5,763 nt of DNA from Flavobacteriaceae bacterium (GTDB lineage Bacteria; Bacteroidota; Bacteroidia; Flavobacteriales; Flavobacteriaceae), in assembly GCA_023141985.1 (NCBI GenBank), contig JAGLKH010000459.1, positions 1-5,763 on the forward strand. Reading direction: 5' to 3'. The stretch's first letter is position 1, and each line of letters begins with the position of its first letter. Under the pieces are notes generated by a model. The model ran no database searches. It worked only from the letters and a program-made list of their open reading frames with translations, and was not told where the DNA came from. The position numbers were made by a program, and so were the translations under genes. Below, piece after piece: positions 4,321-5,763 of this stretch.

Positions 4321-5763
4321 GTTTTCAATTTGAGTTTTTATACTTTCAGGATCTAAAGAGGTATATTCTTGTAGCTTTTGAATACTTCCATGTTCAATAA
4401 AAAAATCGGGAATTCCTATTAGTTTTAGATTATTGGTATAATTATGTTCTGAAGCAAACTCTAAAATTGCACTTCCAAATCCTCCTTTAACCGTATTATC
4501 TTCAACAGTAATAATTTGCATATAGGATTTAAAAATTTTATGAAGTAGATTTCTATCTAATGGTTTTACAAAGCGTAAATCGTAATGTGCAATATCATCT
4601 TTGTTTTTTGAAATTTCTATAGCTTTATTTACATTATTAGCAATAGTTCCAATACTTAAAACTGCTAATTTTTTACCTTCTTTTAACTGCACACCTTTTC
4701 CAATTTCAACTTTAGAAAACGGTTGTTTCCAATCTATTGTTACGCCACGACCTCGAGGGTAACGAATAGCAATTGGCTTTTCTATTCCTAATTGAGCCGT
4801 ATACATAATATTACGTAACTCAATCTCATTTCTGGGAGCAAATATGATTAGGTTTGGAATACATCTTAAATAGGATAGATCAAAAACCCCATGGTGTGTA
4901 GCACCATCTTCGCCGACTAAACCAGCTCTGTCCAAACAAAAAATAACAGGTAGTTTTTGCAAAGCTACATCATGAATTACCTGATCGTAAGCGCGTTGTA
5001 AAAAAGTAGAATAAATATTACAAAATGGGATTAATCCCTGGGTTGCCATTCCAGCAGCAAGTGTTACTGCATGTTGTTCGGCAATGCCTACATCAAAAGC
5101 TCTATCAGGAATGTCGCTCATCATATATTTTAATGAGCTTCCTGTTGGCATAGCAGGAGTAATGCCTACAATGTTTTCATTTTGTTTTGCAAGCTCTACA
5201 AGAGTTAATCCAAATACATCCTGATATTTTTGTGGCTGTGGATTTAAATCAGATTTGGTAATAATTTCTCCTGTCTCTGCATCAAACTTACCAGGAGCAT
5301 GATAGGTAATCTGGTTATCTTCAGCTTGTTTTAATCCCTTCCCTTTTTTTGTTATTATATGTAGAAATTTTGGCCCCTCTATAGATTTAAGGCGTTCTAA
5401 TTCTGAAATGACTTTAAAAATATCATGGCCATCTATAGGGCCAGAATAATAAAAGTTTAAAGCTTCAAAAATGTTGTCTTGTTTTTGTGTCCCTGTTTTA
5501 ACATTCGTCAAATATTGTTTTAAAGCACCAACACTTGGGTCAATACCAATAGCGTTATCGTTTAAAATAACCAGTAAATTTGAATCAGTAACACCAGCAT
5601 GATTTAACCCCTCAAAGGCCATCCCGCTTGCAATAGAAGCATCGCCAATAACAGCAATATGGTGTTTCTTTAAATCTCCCTTTAGTTTTGCAGCAATTGC
5701 CATTCCTAATGCTGCCGAAATAGACGTAGAGGAATGTCCAACACCAAAAGCATCATATTCACT
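4300..5763 (-). CDS. dxs: 1-Deoxy-D-xylulose-5-phosphate synthase, N-terminus outside window
   Basis: A thiamine diphosphate enzyme that joins pyruvate and glyceraldehyde 3-phosphate to make DXP, the first step of the MEP isoprenoid pathway, in the cytoplasm. The frame is open to the right edge; 487 residues are visible (numbered here from 5763), and about 110 are missing. FGVGHSSTSIS (6-16) and the cofactor segment GDA (40-42) through NDN (68-70) belong to domain I. IAEQH holds Glu229, equivalent to E. coli Glu370. Arg257, Arg279, Asp286, His290 and Arg337 match E. coli Arg398, Arg420, Asp427, His431 and Arg478 with a constant offset of 141. DLRFVKPLD and EDNTVKGGFGSA mark the C-terminal transketolase-like domain. 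All visible catalytic and substrate residues are present. Two differences from E. coli: the motif reads GDA instead of GDG, and the loop before GPIDGHD is about 30 residues shorter. The 3' end overlaps the second small gene tail to tail. Promoter and start lie outside the window. Confidence 0.96.
   Translation of the reverse strand, partial: SEYDAFGVGHSSTSISAALGMAIAAKLKGDLKKHHIAVIGDASIASGMAFEGLNHAGVTDSNLLVILNDNAIGIDPSVGALKQYLTNVKTGTQKQDNIFEALNFYYSGPIDGHDIFKVISELERLKSIEGPKFLHIITKKGKGLKQAEDNQITYHAPGKFDAETGEIITKSDLNPQPQKYQDVFGLTLVELAKQNENIVGITPAMPTGSSLKYMMSDIPDRAFDVGIAEQHAVTLAAGMATQGLIPFCNIYSTFLQRAYDQVIHDVALQKLPVIFCLDRAGLVGEDGATHHGVFDLSYLRCIPNLIIFAPRNEIELRNIMYTAQLGIEKPIAIRYPRGRGVTIDWKQPFSKVEIGKGVQLKEGKKLAVLSIGTIANNVNKAIEISKNKDDIAHYDLRFVKPLDRNLLHKIFKSYMQIITVEDNTVKGGFGSAILEFASEHNYTNNLKLIGIPDFFIEHGSIQKLQEYTSLDPESIKTQIENLTNTKI

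Overview
The window is a low-GC (roughly one third G+C), gene-dense stretch of bacterial chromosome. It is most likely from a member of the Bacteroidota, family Flavobacteriaceae or close to it. Support: very AT-rich codon use, no convincing Shine-Dalgarno sequences before the starts, a promoter of the Bacteroidota type (TTG, 22 nt, TAnnTTTG) at 3847-3879, and flavobacterial-looking versions of the housekeeping proteins. The assignment rests on remembered family patterns, not on a search.

Left part (1-2273, + strand): the C-terminal two thirds of a beta-class carbonic anhydrase runs in from the left edge. A complete SulP-family anion transporter with a C-terminal STAS domain follows 26 nt later. 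The pair looks like an operon for bicarbonate uptake and CO2/bicarbonate interconversion; the transporter resembles the cyanobacterial Na+/bicarbonate symporter BicA.

Middle (2414-3760, + strand): a complete HD-domain dGTP triphosphohydrolase (dgt), with a 140-nt gap before it that holds a weak promoter candidate and short direct repeats.

Intergenic and small-gene block (3761-4320, + strand): this is the least ordinary part. A good promoter match is followed by two adjacent inverted repeats. The second is 9 + 4 bp and ends one base before the start codon of a 42-residue, single-membrane-segment protein; part of it can also form a competing inner hairpin. A second 56-residue single-membrane-segment protein follows 63 nt later. 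I recognise neither protein.

Right part (4300-5763, - strand): dxs, encoding 1-deoxy-D-xylulose-5-phosphate synthase, runs in from the right edge without its first ~110 residues. Its 3' end overlaps the 3' end of the second small gene by 21 bp, tail to tail. Apart from the carbonic anhydrase/transporter pair, the genes (nucleotide pool control, isoprenoid precursor synthesis, two small membrane proteins) show no evident shared pathway. No mobile element, CRISPR array, tRNA or rRNA was seen.
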